Shown here: piece by piece, positions 1 to 10,949 of the stretch
Position numbering within the stretch: position 1 is the first letter of the stretch
Layout of the letters: each line of letters opens with the position of its first letter
Assembly: GCA_002205965.3 (NCBI GenBank)
Contig: NADL03000063.1
Location: forward strand, 310,001 to 374,000
Direction: 5' to 3'
Origin: Kappaphycus alvarezii
Lineage: Eukaryota; Rhodophyta; Florideophyceae; Gigartinales; Solieriaceae
DNA length: 64,000 bases
The notes under the pieces: generated by a model
Told to the model about the DNA's origin: nothing
The model's database searches: none
What the model saw: the letters and a program-made list of their open reading frames with translations, nothing else
Position numbers and translations under genes: made by a program

Positions 1-1600
1 TAAAATCGATTTCACCAGCACGACCACCCAAGGTAGTCATTGCGAGTTTACAATGACGGTATGAGAGTCCGCAGAATCTGAGGCGATATATAACATCCGA
101 GACAAGACCAAAATTCTTAAAAGAATCATTTTTCTTGTTGTGTCTGAGCATAGAATAAGGAGGTCTCATGGCATCTATAATTCTCGCTGGCACGTTAATA
201 AAAAGCAGTAAGCTGAGTATATGGTAGGAAACAGACAGGAGGAACTTTACATACGGGAGGTAATAGTTTTCTGGTTCCAGAGGAGGTTCTCGAGCAAAGT
301 TTAAGTCAGGGAAATAATAGCCACCCATTCACTGAGTGTGTCAAGTTTCGCCTAAATAAAGAAGGATAATAAGCTTATGAACAAGAGCCAATTCAAATTC
401 ATAAATACGCGATTAAGCCCAGAGAAATGCTCTGCTTCATGTAGTAGTGGGGGTGTGGTCATTGCGACGTACATGCACGAAGTACACGTACCTCGCGATA
501 AATACCCAGGAAGGATTGATGTCCGACCTCAATTCGCAATAAGCGAGACTATAGATACAACTCGGCCGAGAATGAAGGAAAAGGAAAGAGGAAGAACTAC
601 GGGGTGGTAGTAGATTAGGCGAGAAGGACCAAAAGCACAACGAAGAGGGTTTACTACGAAAGTCCCAAAACTGGGGGACAACTCGCCTTACTCAGGCGTT
701 TACTGTGGTCGAAGCCAAAAGAGTATTAGTACTATTTCCTACTCTACAGTAAAACTAGGTGTGGTGGCGCTTGTGTTACGGGGCCCCTGGTCGGCCGGTC
801 GAATTAGATAGTTAGTAATCTCGATAGTTAGTTGACAATAGTTGATAGTTATTGACAGTAGCTGACAGTAAAGGTATACTGTAAAGGTTGTTAGTTGATG
901 TCCACCATGTTGGCATGTTAAGTTGTCCACGTATCATAGGTGTCCGAGGTACAAGTGTGGTCCGAGAGATCCAGTGGTCCGCACCTGTAATAGGACAGGT
1001 GCCTCTGCAATGACTGGCCAGTATGGAGCTTCCGAAAAACATCGATAAATGTAGCTCATAGTAGACCCCCTTGAAACATCCAAAGTATAGGGTAGCCATG
1101 CCCATTACACTAGACTTCAGACAGAAAATACAATCACTCAAGACTCGGGTATTCAACGCGTCGATGTTGAGATCAAATTCAAAGCCAAGCCAAAGGAAAG
1201 AGCACTGTTGAGGTGGTAAAATATCTCCATGGGGCGATTCGTGGCATTTCAATCGCTATGAAGGAGAAAGTTCAGCTTATCAATAAGTTCGAGCAGATCA
1301 AAGGGCTCCCTAGGGTAGTTTTCCGAGTGGTAACGAACACTTGGGCCATTCGGAGATGGCGATTGAAAAGGACGAGGGAATTAATTAATTGAAGGAAGAA
1401 TCGCGCAGCATCTATCCATTCCATGTAGTCTGCAAGATTCACAAGAGCTCTCTCGAGAACTGTCATTGTTGGAGGGCCGAAGACGGCTCTTTCTTCGATA
1501 CCAATCGAACTGTGTATCGCCTGTTGAGGGATATCCCAATTTAGGAAAGCACGAGAGGCGCCTTTTTTCTTGCGCCTTCGAAAGAGATGCGGCTTAAGTT
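1..1600. other. Unassigned, probably decayed DNA
   Basis: No gene is supported here. Open frames at 377-610 (+) and 812-1252 (-) have no recognisable motif and no coding-like amino-acid pattern. The stretch around 810-880 is rich in short gtta/gata/acag words and looks like low-complexity intergenic sequence. It probably belongs to the repeat landscape that continues to the right. Confidence 0.4.
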
Positions 1601-1609
1601 TTCGAAAGT

Positions 1610-1882
1610 GTGACCAGTGTTCACTGGAATTCCAACGCCGATGAGCTCTATAACCGCTTGGAGGCTATACTATACAACAAAGCGCATCTAAATGCATTGC
1701 AAGATAAGTTCTTCAACATGAAATGGAATCACAATTATGAATTCGTGTCCGCTTTTGGAGAACGCGTAATGTCTGTCTCCATTACCGCAGATCCCTATGG
1801 CAAAAAGCTTCGAAAAGTATTCAAAAAATTGACCCAAATTACCCCGGTGACCCACACTTACCAGGTCTTACGAAAATGGTAA
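1610..1882 (+). mobile_element. Possible retrotransposon gag remnant
   Basis: An open frame of about 90 codons has a central segment (LQDKFFNMKWNHNY) that loosely resembles the helix-rich gag proteins of LTR retroelements, which often carry a phenylalanine/lysine/tryptophan-rich block of this kind. The frame breaks at 1882, and another frame just downstream reads on for about 30 codons, as expected for a decayed gag. No protease, reverse transcriptase or integrase motif follows. The assignment rests on general resemblance only and could be wrong. Confidence 0.2.
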
Positions 1883-2924
1883 CCAGTGCGATTATATTGC
1901 CCATACAGGGCAGTTGCTCACTACTGTAGCTCGCAATGGCCATCTCAACCGGACTCGCCATCCATTACCTGTAGAATAGATTTAGCACCGCTTCGCCTCA
2001 AAAGCCACTATGTTCCTGCCGGGGCCGTACGGTCCCCTCGTAACGCATTTTTGAAATAAAAGGTCACCATTTCCCCCATGCTACACACGGTCCAGCTCCA
2101 GTGCAGATGGTACAAAAAAATCCAGGTCGCACGGGACCCGATTCCCCAAGTGAGTGCAACAGAGGAATTCCGAACCCAACCACGGGAGCTCCAACCGTCC
2201 GCGCCTACCGAGTGAACCGCAATGCAGTCTACTAAACGGGTTTACTTTTCCTCATACACCAAAATCTTATAAACGTCACGTACCAGGCCTCTCTCCAAGA
2301 GCTAGCAGTATAGTCGGATCCTGCAGCGGACACCCGTTCTACTGATGCCATAAAGTTACCAGAAGGAGCTCGTCGTAGCGAGCCTCTCAAACACTCCCAT
2401 GGTCTATTCGTGCCCTGGGGCATCAATCCGCGAGTTATCATCAAAGCTTGTTCTAGGAAGGCCCGCCACTCTCTCATCTTCACTCTCGCTGCTCCCTCTA
2501 CATGCGCGAGTCAGTTACACTATTCCACCGCGTTTCGCCGTGCAGACAACCACGCGATGTATCCCAAATCTCGACCCGCAAGATTGAGGGCCTACGTGCC
2601 ACACCTACTTTATCCAGTACACAACACAGGCTCTCGCAATCTGCCAACAAAAGACACAACTATTACTTTTACCATACCAAAAGAAACCGCCCGCGTCCTA
2701 ACCCGTATCCAAACGCTCTCATCTCACAGATCACAAGACCTACACACACACATACACAAAAATACGCGCACGAATCATTCCCAAAGTGCCAAACGGCGCC
2801 CGCACCCATTCCGCAGGATACCGCGACACAAGCAAACATGCACGCGACCACACGACACGCACAAAGTCAGTATACCATCACCACACGACTCGCCCCACAT
2901 ACAGCTTTCAAGTATAGAAAAGGT
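1883..2924. repeat. Unassigned region with a CA/TG-rich simple repeat
   Basis: Overlapping plus-strand frames (2410-2976 and 2502-3203) are probably fortuitous, because their amino-acid composition is dominated by His, Thr, Arg and Pro from a CA-rich stretch. The CA-rich tract peaks at about 2735-2790. It lies just downstream of the stop codon of the minus-strand gene at 2925-3356 and may be part of its 3' untranslated region. Confidence 0.4.
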
Positions 2925-3356
2925 TCAAACTGGAGCTGTGGCACGCACCTTGAAAAAGTCTGGAAACGGGCCATAAAACTTGAGATTGGCCTGATTAAAG
3001 CTACCACGCGATCCCTTAATTGGAGTTCCTCTTCCATCGCCACTTGGCCAAGAAATATCCGATGGTGGGACCGGCTTGTTTGGGAGAAATGCGTCGGGGT
3101 CGTCATAGCTGAACAACAGCTGGTCCGTTTTGTCTGTCTCTGTGAAGGCGGTTACCGGTGCCATGGATACAGACACGCCTTTTGTGCCGTCAATGAGGAT
3201 TAGAGGGGCGCGAGAGCGTTGGTAGAGGGGGAAGTACTTGTTGACTACGGCATCGGTGTCGGTTGACCCGGCGCTCATGAGCGGAGTGCGGATGGCGGAT
3301 TTGGCGGTGTTAGGATGGGAGAGGAGGGGAGTTGGGGGGATGAATGCGGAGGTCAT
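2925..3356 (-). CDS. Conserved-looking small protein, plastid-targeting-like N terminus
   Basis: This is an intact 143-codon frame from a real ATG at 3356 to TGA at 2925. The first 30-odd residues are rich in Ser, Thr, Ala and Pro, have a few basic residues and no acidic ones, and include RTPLMSAGST. That resembles a plastid transit peptide with a cleavage region near residues 25-30. The remainder has a balanced globular composition, with segments such as SRAPLILIDGTKGVSVSMA and LLFSYDDPDAFLPNKP and a C terminus ending KVRATAPV. I do not recognise the family. A plastid protein is an inference from the N terminus only. It is the most coding-like frame in the first 4 kb and shows no frame break, unlike most genes further right. 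Confidence 0.5.
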   Translation of the reverse strand: MTSAFIPPTPLLSHPNTAKSAIRTPLMSAGSTDTDAVVNKYFPLYQRSRAPLILIDGTKGVSVSMAPVTAFTETDKTDQLLFSYDDPDAFLPNKPVPPSDISWPSGDGRGTPIKGSRGSFNQANLKFYGPFPDFFKVRATAPV

Positions 3357-4086
3357 TGTGTGTGAGGGTGGGGTGGGTAACTGTGAGTGCGTGCTGGGTG
3401 GTGTTTGTGGTGGAAATGAGTAAAGGTACTGGGGGAGGAATGGTAGCTGTGGAAGATGCGTATATACAGTACTGCTGTAGACATTTTGACATCAGTGGCT
3501 TTATGCAAACCCTGCGGTTACCGGAGCTCGGGGGGATACGTGGCGGAGATGCAGGGATGTGAGGTTGGGTCTGTCTATTACAGTAGCGGGGGCTCAAAAA
3601 TTTTCCAAATGTTTAGGAATTTTCAACTTTGTTTTGAGCATTACCAAAATCTTATTGTACAGTATTGCCTAATGCACAGTACAGTAAGTAAAGTGTCACG
3701 GCTGATAACGAATTCCGTCATTTCCTCGAAAGCCGAGAAAGTTGGTGATCCCTGGAATGTCCTTATTCAAGTCTGTAGGATCGCTTTACCTGGAAACGCC
3801 TTGGTGTGGGAGATAATTTTATGTAGGCACTGTAGTATCTATTGAGTGCGTCTTCATCCAAAGTATCAAACGACCATTGCTTGGGTCAGTTTGCAAGACA
3901 TGCAATCTGCTGCTGACATGAAAAATGAGTACCGTCTACTGTCCCACATGTTGTCTGATGCATTCATCGGTCCATCTCCATGACCAACGTCCTCCTCAGT
4001 CAGATGGTCATCACACGCAGAGAATCCCTCGCTATGGTACGCTTGAAACGATCATTGCAGGCCAAGGATATTAGCGGCGACACTGC
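3357..4086. other. Intergenic, upstream of the 2925-3356 gene
   Basis: This should hold the promoter of the minus-strand gene ending at 2925 and the 3' flank of the PPR gene ending at 4087. The palindrome-like word TACAGTA recurs at about 3465, 3655 and 3680. No convincing coding frame or RNA gene was seen. Confidence 0.4.
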
Positions 4087-5967
4087 TCAATCCGTACCAG
4101 TTCCCTTGTCCTTAAAGCTTCTCCATTTGCCTTCAACCCGTCTTGAAAAGTTACTCAAATCCTTCACTTCCCTGATCCCACTGTCCTTGAATCCCATTTC
4201 CAGAATATCTAACCTCTTCTTCAGCAACAATAAATGATATTGCTGAAACCCCTCATCCTTTTCTGTCGCCCTTAACGCCTTCTCGCCTTCAGTTCTCAGC
4301 AATTGTAACGCCCCATTCAAATCACCATCTCTCAAAAGCGTCCCTACACAGAATGCAACAGTCCTCACATCGTGCGTCATTCTCATCTTCCCCATCAATT
4401 CCAGCACTCTTTCCATTTGTTTCACATCGCAGCTTATTTCAATCCCCCCAATACTGTCACCACATGAAGTTTATGCACGTCAAACCACTCCAACTTCCCC
4501 GCCGCAAGATCTTCCAACAATGTCACACTGTCTTCAATTCTAAAACAGTGTAGTTTCGCTCGCAGTAATTCGTCAATATCCTCGGTCTCATCTCTTTGCT
4601 TTCTCTGTTGTGGGCTGCATTTTCCCAAACTCCTCCATATAACTCTCCCAACATTATCCACCTTGCCATTCACCTCGTCATACATCCCACCACCTCCCTG
4701 CCATTATCTTCAGACTCCCAACCAACTTTCACGTAATTCACATACGCCCTCATTATCCTCATGTATTCGCCTTCTCCCACCCCCTCCAACTTCCTAATCT
4801 TGTCAAAAGCCTCCTCCGCCGTCTCAGCATCCCTATGTGTGCAAACACATTCAAAACTGTCCCCAAAAACCTTGCCGACGGCTCTTTGATCATATCCACT
4901 AGTTCCTCTATCCTCCGACCTCGACGCTCCCCGCTTTCCTTTCCCACACCTTCGCCATCAACATAGAACCAATTGTCCTCTCGCTAGGAACAATACCTTT
5001 CACAACTGCCTTATCAAACAGCCACTCCGCCTGATTCCCTTTCCCTGCCAGTCTCAAAGCGTCAATGGTCATATGCAACAACGCGTCCGTCATGCCCAAT
5101 CCCAGACCCATCCCGACATCCACTACTTGTATCGCTGCCTCAGCCATACCCAATTTACTCAAACTCTTCACAACACACCCCAACCCACCGAATCATTCCC
5201 CAGTTCTAGCCCCCAACACCCTACTCACCTCCCCCTTTCTACCCCACTCCACCTCCTGAATCCACCTAGCCCATCAACCTCAAATCTCCTCATATCGTCC
5301 CTTTGTCGTGTACGCATACGCCACTATGTTCGAGCTGACGCATATAACCGCTTATTCCACCTGCACTTTTCCTCGGCACCTCTTTCAGCCTTTGCAACGC
5401 CTCCTCTGCCAATTCAAACTCTTCCGCGGTAAACATGCCTCAATTACCATGATAATAGCTCTCACTGACGGTACGTAACCTTCCTTCTTCATATCATTCA
5501 GAACCTCCATAGCCCTTCCGCATGTCCCAGTTGCCTGTAGTCCTGTAGACACACCCGAATTCTTTCGTTCACCTCCTCATCCAAAACGCCCCCATCTTTA
5601 TCCATGACAAACACCCGCTTCAAATCTCCCTTCATGCGACTCCCCTCTCCTCATAAACAAGCGAGTTGTACAAATCGGTCACTCTAGAAGGACGTACCTT
5701 TTCACGAGGGCATGTGAATCTGCATCGCTCCCGTCCCCATCCCGACGGTACCGCCCGCCCTTGTGGGCGTGCACGTGAGAGATTTTGAGGTCCATGATAT
5801 TGCGGTGGAGCGTTTGAGGATGGGTAAGCATCGACAGTGCATAGGCCGCGGATCGCGTCCCGAAGGTGGCGCGCGTTGGAAGTCGGCCGGATTTTAGGTC
5901 GGCGGCAATGGACGAGTCGCTGATTCAGTGAAGTTCCAAGGAAGCGGGCTCGACTGGCAGGTAGCAT
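4087..5967 (-). CDS. Pentatricopeptide-repeat (PPR) family protein, frames broken
   Basis: PPR proteins are tandem helical-hairpin proteins that bind single-stranded organellar RNA. The reading runs from an ATG at 5967 to a stop at 4087 through several frames. Recognisable 35-residue-type repeats include AMEVLNDMKKEGYVPSVRA followed by IIMVIEAC (about 5530-5430), a hairpin with WLFDKAVVKGIVPSERTIG (about 5020-4950), and TVAFCVGTLLRDGDLNGALQLL-like sequence split near 4340. The N terminus is Arg/Ser-rich and acid-poor (MLPASRARFLGTSLNQ), which fits an organelle presequence. At least four frame changes occur (near 5640, 5540, 5440 and 4930). They are either a young pseudogene or the same one-base sequence errors seen in the 35-50 kb genes. 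The number of repeats cannot be counted reliably. The PPR call is likely; integrity is open. Confidence 0.5.
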
Positions 5968-6497
5968 GCTGAAGAGGAGTGCGACGACCGTGAGGGGTGG
6001 TGGGGGCGTGCGAAGATGGGGTTCTGCAAGTGAGCAATCAATGAATCGTTGACGTAGGCCATCCGCGCATGGCCGGCGGCTTGTATTGGCGATGCGTGTT
6101 ATTAAGAAAAGGCATTTTTTGAGAAAATTAAATTGATTTGCCTGGTGTGGATATGACCTTGTATATACGCTGATTCAGGAGCTGAAGGACATGGGGGGCT
6201 GAAAGGCACTGCTGCAAAAATGCTTACCCCGCGGGTAATCATGAAGCAGCAAGCAGGCATCTTAATTCGAACCCAAGGGCGACTCAGGTTTCATTGATAA
6301 AGGAGATTGTCCAATGGGTTCTCTTTCATCTGAAAGATCCATGGAGTCATGTCACTGACGGCATTTCTTCATATTCATGGTTCCAGCCACCACATAACAG
6401 CAAGTTTCGAAACTCAAGGCGCTCATCACATCCACCGAGACATATCTTCCTAGAGTCGGCGGAGTCCATAATTGATAAGCCAGGTTCTCTGACGGCC
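5968..6497. other. Divergent intergenic region between the PPR and 2H genes
   Basis: The PPR gene starts leftwards at 5967. The phosphoesterase-like gene runs rightwards, and its first in-frame ATG is at 6498. This stretch is therefore a shared upstream region. The open frame of the right-hand gene extends back to about 6294 but without an ATG. Confidence 0.4.
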
Positions 6498-7235
6498 ATG
6501 CCGGTCATTCAAAAAGACCCCACCTTCTCACACTACTTTAGTAGCCGGCAAGCCGCCTCAGTTTTCAGTCTTCTCCTGACAATACTTAACCCCATCCCCC
6601 AGCCGCTTGAGTCATCATTCGAGGCTTTCTCCACCTCCCTCGGAACAAGGCTAGACGCTGCAGGCGTAAATCGTTCTCACTATCTGCTTTACTCCACCCA
6701 GTCGTTCCACTGCACTGTTGCAACTCTTCATCACTACTCTTCTCCGACTCCGCATCATCCAAACACCGTTACAAACGCATGGGGAAGTCAGCTCGAAAAT
6801 TTCATCCAGTCTTCCACTTGGTCCTCATCTCACACGAAGTACTTACGTGTCACGGGCGTTAATGTCTTTCCAGATGGTGTTGTCGTGCTCCGGTACGAAG
6901 ACCACGACAAGTTGATATCTGCCTTACGCAAGTGGCTGGCGGATATGCGCACTGGTAATCATGGCACGAATGATGACAGTATGAATCTTTTGTATGTGCG
7001 CATCCCGTCTATCTATCACTCAACCGTGTTGCGATGGCGCGAAACTCCCACCGCTGGCCACTCAGGCCTTTCCACTGAGCAGCTGCAATCGTTAGCAGAT
7101 GCTGCCTTCAGGGAATCGTTTGAACCGGGACTGATGGTACCAGTCAGGGAGATAAGCGTTGTTCGAGAGTATCTGCCATATATGCAGGAGTGGAAACGTT
7201 GCAAGACCGTGACTATTGGCTCAAGTTTGGTTTGA
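6498..7235 (+). CDS. 2H-phosphoesterase-like protein
   Basis: The protein has about 245 residues from the ATG at 6498. The frame stays open upstream to 6294 but begins with TTG there, so 6498 is the first usable start. Two H-x-T signatures typical of the 2H phosphoesterase superfamily are visible: FHCTVATLHH with the first His near residue 71, and IYHSTVLRW with the second near residue 174. They lie about 100 residues apart, and the segment between them (LRVTGVNVFPDGVVVLRY, then a helix) has the beta-strand/helix order of the bilobal fold. Known members hydrolyse 2',3'-cyclic or 2'-5' phosphate bonds in RNA or nucleotides. The substrate here cannot be told. The frame is intact. The gene is divergent from the PPR gene, itself an RNA-binding family, but a functional link is only speculation. 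Confidence 0.55.
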   Translation: MPVIQKDPTFSHYFSSRQAASVFSLLLTILNPIPQPLESSFEAFSTSLGTRLDAAGVNRSHYLLYSTQSFHCTVATLHHYSSPTPHHPNTVTNAWGSQLENFIQSSTWSSSHTKYLRVTGVNVFPDGVVVLRYEDHDKLISALRKWLADMRTGNHGTNDDSMNLLYVRIPSIYHSTVLRWRETPTAGHSGLSTEQLQSLADAAFRESFEPGLMVPVREISVVREYLPYMQEWKRCKTVTIGSSLV

Positions 7236-7374
7236 GACGGATGGGTTCGAAAAAGAATGGAACTAATTTTGAGTAGGCTTCGGAAAGAATTGACGATGGT
7301 TGCGTCGTAGGTGAGCAGTGCTCTATTTATCACATAAATGGAGACCACATTCAGACTATGCAGCTTAACAGCAT
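7236..7374. other. Convergent intergenic spacer
   Basis: This short AT-rich spacer lies between the stop of the 2H-like gene (+) at 7235 and the proposed stop of the porin gene (-) at 7375. It should hold both polyadenylation regions. No clear signal is identified. Confidence 0.4.
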
Positions 7375-8377
7375 TTAAAACTCGAATCGACGTTTGATGC
7401 TCCAATCCCCTTTGTGAGGACTACACCATTGCCACCAAAGAAATCAGTACAGAAGCCACAAAAATAAAGGGTTAAACAAACACGTTAGACCGCACAAAAC
7501 ATTCAGCACAAGTAGCTTTCGAGCAGTTGCGGGGATCGTTCTAACTTACCTTGCGTTGAACGGAAAAGAAGATCCGACGGTCCAGGGCCCGTTCTCCGTA
7601 TTACAATTCCATTCGACCTTGAACTTGCGTGCTCCATAATCTGTGGTCACCGAAAAGGCGTGTACTTTGCTGTATTGATGCTTGAAATTGAGGCTGACAT
7701 ATTTCAGAGATGAGTCGGTATAGTGATATTCAGCATCCAGCTTATTCTTAGGGTCCAACTTTCTAGATACCTTTACCTTTGCAGCCTTGCTTTTGCCATC
7801 AAACGACATTTTCAGTGACTCGACACCACTCAGCTTGGCATCAAACTCATAGCGTTCGCTATGCTTTGAAACATTTGACTGTTGAAAATTGTCAAAGGTG
7901 AACAAACCGCTCAACTTTGTCTTCCCCTGACGTACGGCCACTTTCAACTTAGCAGAGTCATGAGGTGGACTGTAGGTCATGTCAATGGTATTCTGCCTAC
8001 CGAAGGCGCTGAAGCCTGTTTCAAGGCCAAGGGCGGTAACCTTTTCATCGGTGACAGCGTAGGATGCATGGAGGGTATTGGCGTCATCCATAGCATAAGC
8101 GGCCTCCACACCAAAGGAATCCTTCTTCGAGTCATAACGGCCGGTTATGGCAAACTGCCCGGATCCAGTGGTGTGATCAGTGTCAATCTTTGCTGCAACC
8201 TGATTTCAATCACGCGAAGAAATGCGGGTTAGCTGCCAAGTTGCCAAAATCTTCGGAAGGCCATCCAAAACTACGGATGCAAACGTTGAGGCAAGAAACT
8301 AAAGACAACTTACCAAGCGAATGCGTTTTCCATCCGCAACGCAAACTGGCAGCGGACAAACAGCGGAAACTCCGTTT
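7375..8377 (-). CDS. Beta-barrel outer-membrane/envelope porin, spliced (OEP24-like or VDAC-like)
   Basis: The gene is assembled from three exons: 8377-8314, 8199-7550 and 7420-7375, with the first coding exon unresolved upstream. Introns 8313-8200 (114 bp) and 7549-7421 (129 bp) start gtaagt and end ag, and keep the frame. The main exon encodes about 215 residues of alternating polar/hydrophobic strands without long hydrophobic helices, for example TLHASYAVTDEK, KLKVAVRQGKTKLSGLF, KLDAEYHY and KFKVEWNCN. That is the pattern of a eukaryotic beta barrel. The last exon adds KGDWSIKRRFEF and a stop, a plausible closing strand ending in an aromatic residue. Length, strand spacing and the VEWN...GSSFPF region recall plastid OEP24. 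Mitochondrial VDAC is the alternative. Such porins pass metabolites across organelle outer membranes. The start codon is not located. Candidate upstream exons lie in 8400-8720. Confidence 0.5.
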
Positions 8378-8399
8378 CTGAAATTGTGATTACCCCACA

Positions 8400-10940
8400 T
8401 ATTTGACAAGACTAGATGCAAAGCCACACCGACACTAGACTGAAACCTGACCAAAGATGACAACGCCGTGCAAATGCAACGTTCGAAACCGAACAGTACG
8501 ATGACTGGATCAATGACCGACGCAAGGACCGAGGCAGCAACAAAGATGCGTTATCAGAGGTGAAGCAGCCGGAATCCAAACTACCTTTCGCGGGTAAACG
8601 TGTAAGCGCAAGCTGGCAATGCGCAAGGATCGGTACCCAGGTGTGTCGCAGGTGTTGGAACAGGATGCTGGGGTGTAGTGAGCCTGGAGGAGGTGAGGAG
8701 AGGAGGAGTGCAAAATGATAGGCTGACGGTGTTATGGCGGATTGGATGGACGATGGGAGTGTGGCGTGAAGGGGAGTTTGCAATGCAGGATGTCGTCTAA
8801 TACAATTGAGAATGGGACGTTGCCGTTGGGATGGGAGTATGGCAAGGGTTGGGGCGGGAGGAGGGATCAAGGGAAGAGATGCTTTGCGATCGGGTGGCTA
8901 AACGTTTGAATGAATCGATACGATCTCTTGTTGCTGCCCGCCTCATTGCCAAGGGTACAGTATCAGCCGTTTGGCGGAAAAGAATCTACAAGAGATTATT
9001 TGTTTCGTTTCAATGTATTTTTTCTATTATTTCAAGGTCGACATCAACGCCTCGATGAGCATGGCTGGCGACCTCGGTGCAGCTCAGATTGCAACTTGTT
9101 CTCAATAACATTGGAACAATGCCTGCCAAGGTTTCAAATGTCAAATTCTGACAAAATTGCTCATCATTCTTTTGTTACAAGTGCAATATTACACAAATAC
9201 TGTACCGTACTGTACTGGTTTGTACAGTATTTTTGTAACCAAGTGGTTCTCACAATTACAGGAAGACCTCCGATATAGTGCTACCCCGTACATGGGGCTT
9301 TTATAGGCACTAATGGGAATCAGTACTATCCGCTAAAGCTCTCGAGAGCATCTCAGACGCGTTTTCTTCGTGTCGGATTTTAGAATGGCGATAAGGAAGC
9401 CGTTCAGTGCGACACGAAGGCCAGCACCTGCCTCTAGAACGTCGCAGTCGTATGCACGGAAGTCGAAGCCCGGAAGTCGTGAAGAAACGCGCTCAGCGGC
9501 CGTAATTTGCTCGGAATGTGGTACATGGGTATGTGCTCTAGGCACTAAGAGGAGTGTGGCACTATTCAAAGAAGCACTATATCATGACCGTCCCCTGTAC
9601 AAGTTTTGGGAAGCACTCGGGCGGGTGGTGGAAAGACTGCAACATGCTCTAAACCTCGTTGCACGTACTGTACAGTACATCATTACTGTACCTTACAACC
9701 TCCTCACTTTCGAGCTGAGCTCTGATCCTCAATAAAATGCTATACCTCTGCTTGCGATGTTGCTTGCAGGCATTCAACCTTATTCCGTCGCTGGTCCGAC
9801 GATTCTGTCGCGAAAATTCAAGGGGTAAAAAGTAGACTGGATGCATTAGCGGCGAACCTGAAAAAACTATAGACGTTTTTGCTACTGTAGAACAGTTGAG
9901 TAGGCTGAAGTAAAATTGTTGATGATTCGTTTTTTTCAGCCCCAAGGTGGGTAGGCATTTTAAGGCAATAGATGCAGTCGACTTTCTACGACATCTATTA
10001 ACTACCAGCGAGACTCCCTAGCGTATAGTCTTGTGGACGGTCCTACTGATCCTTAAAGTACGGTATAACGATCCTAACGGAATCGCTAAAAGTACAGTAG
10101 AATATGGAAAATATACTGTACTTTACAGTAGATTACGTAAGATAGAATGGTAATAAGCGCAAAATAGCTACACTACAGAATATAAGAGTACATAAATAAA
10201 GTTTTATGTATCCTGTATTTTCGACAGTTTCCTACCATGGTGGGGTTGCCTTCCCACTATCAACAGTATTGAAGTCGGGATGCCGATTGCTACTCTGTGT
10301 TTGGCTGTCTAATTGACTGTTATTACCACAAAAATTGCCTTCTTTCATGCACTTCTAGAGATTTCCCCATTTCTCGGGTCTGAGGAATGCATCAAATCGT
10401 GGTCTAAGTACAGGTATTTGCATCTCGTACTGCATTGACTTGTAATTTTCTGTAGTGGTAGGATCTTTACAATTTGTACAATATGGCACAGAAGTGTGCT
10501 GAGGGGTTTCAGACACTAACGAAGAATGCAGGCGGGGTTTGAAATCCGTCGACCTGTATCACTTGGAGACTAAACGCAATACGGGGAACGAAGTCATGAA
10601 TTTACTGTAGATCGTATACGTCGTAGGGATATGACATAATCAGCATTGAAATGATGTGTGACAGGGCTTCCCTTAGTTTCAGCTTAGAGAAATTTTGTTG
10701 AAAAAAGTCTGAAATATTCATCGCACTGAAACCAATGCCGGATATAGCAGCATGTTGGTTCTGAGTCACATGAAGGTAGGATGTAGTGGTGCCTGTGACA
10801 ACTCATAGAGATGAAACCCATCATAAGAGGTGTGCAGGGCGACAGATAAATGTTGACGGATAACATGAGATGAATAGTTTTGAGTGATGATATCGGATAA
10901 GAGCGCCTGTTACAGAGTTTCTAGCGAATAATATCGAATC
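8400..10940. other. Intergenic, no supported gene
   Basis: The left part (8400-8870) is the 5' region of the porin gene. An open frame at 9370-9735 (+), with a short Cys pair (CSECGTWVC), matches no family I know. TACTGTA/TACAGTA words cluster at 9195-9232, 9665-9690 and 10090-10130. The rest is AT-rich with no coding signal. Confidence 0.4.
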
Positions 10941-10949
10941 TTCGATTCC

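Noticed and set aside
437-1466. Several open frames of 60-146 codons on both strands at the left edge
   Set aside because: No motif, no coding-like composition and overlapping frames on opposite strands; expected by chance in this composition.
2410-3203. Two long overlapping plus-strand frames (188 and 233 codons)
   Set aside because: They overlap the better minus-strand gene at 2925-3356 and are made largely of residues forced by the CA-rich tract.
5073-5432. 119-codon plus-strand frame rich in Pro/His/Ser
   Set aside because: It lies opposite PPR repeat sequence and has shadow-type composition.
8412-8870. 152-codon minus-strand frame upstream of the porin exons
   Set aside because: Leu/Ser/Pro-rich without a motif; more likely leader or promoter of the porin gene, although part of it could be the missing first exon.
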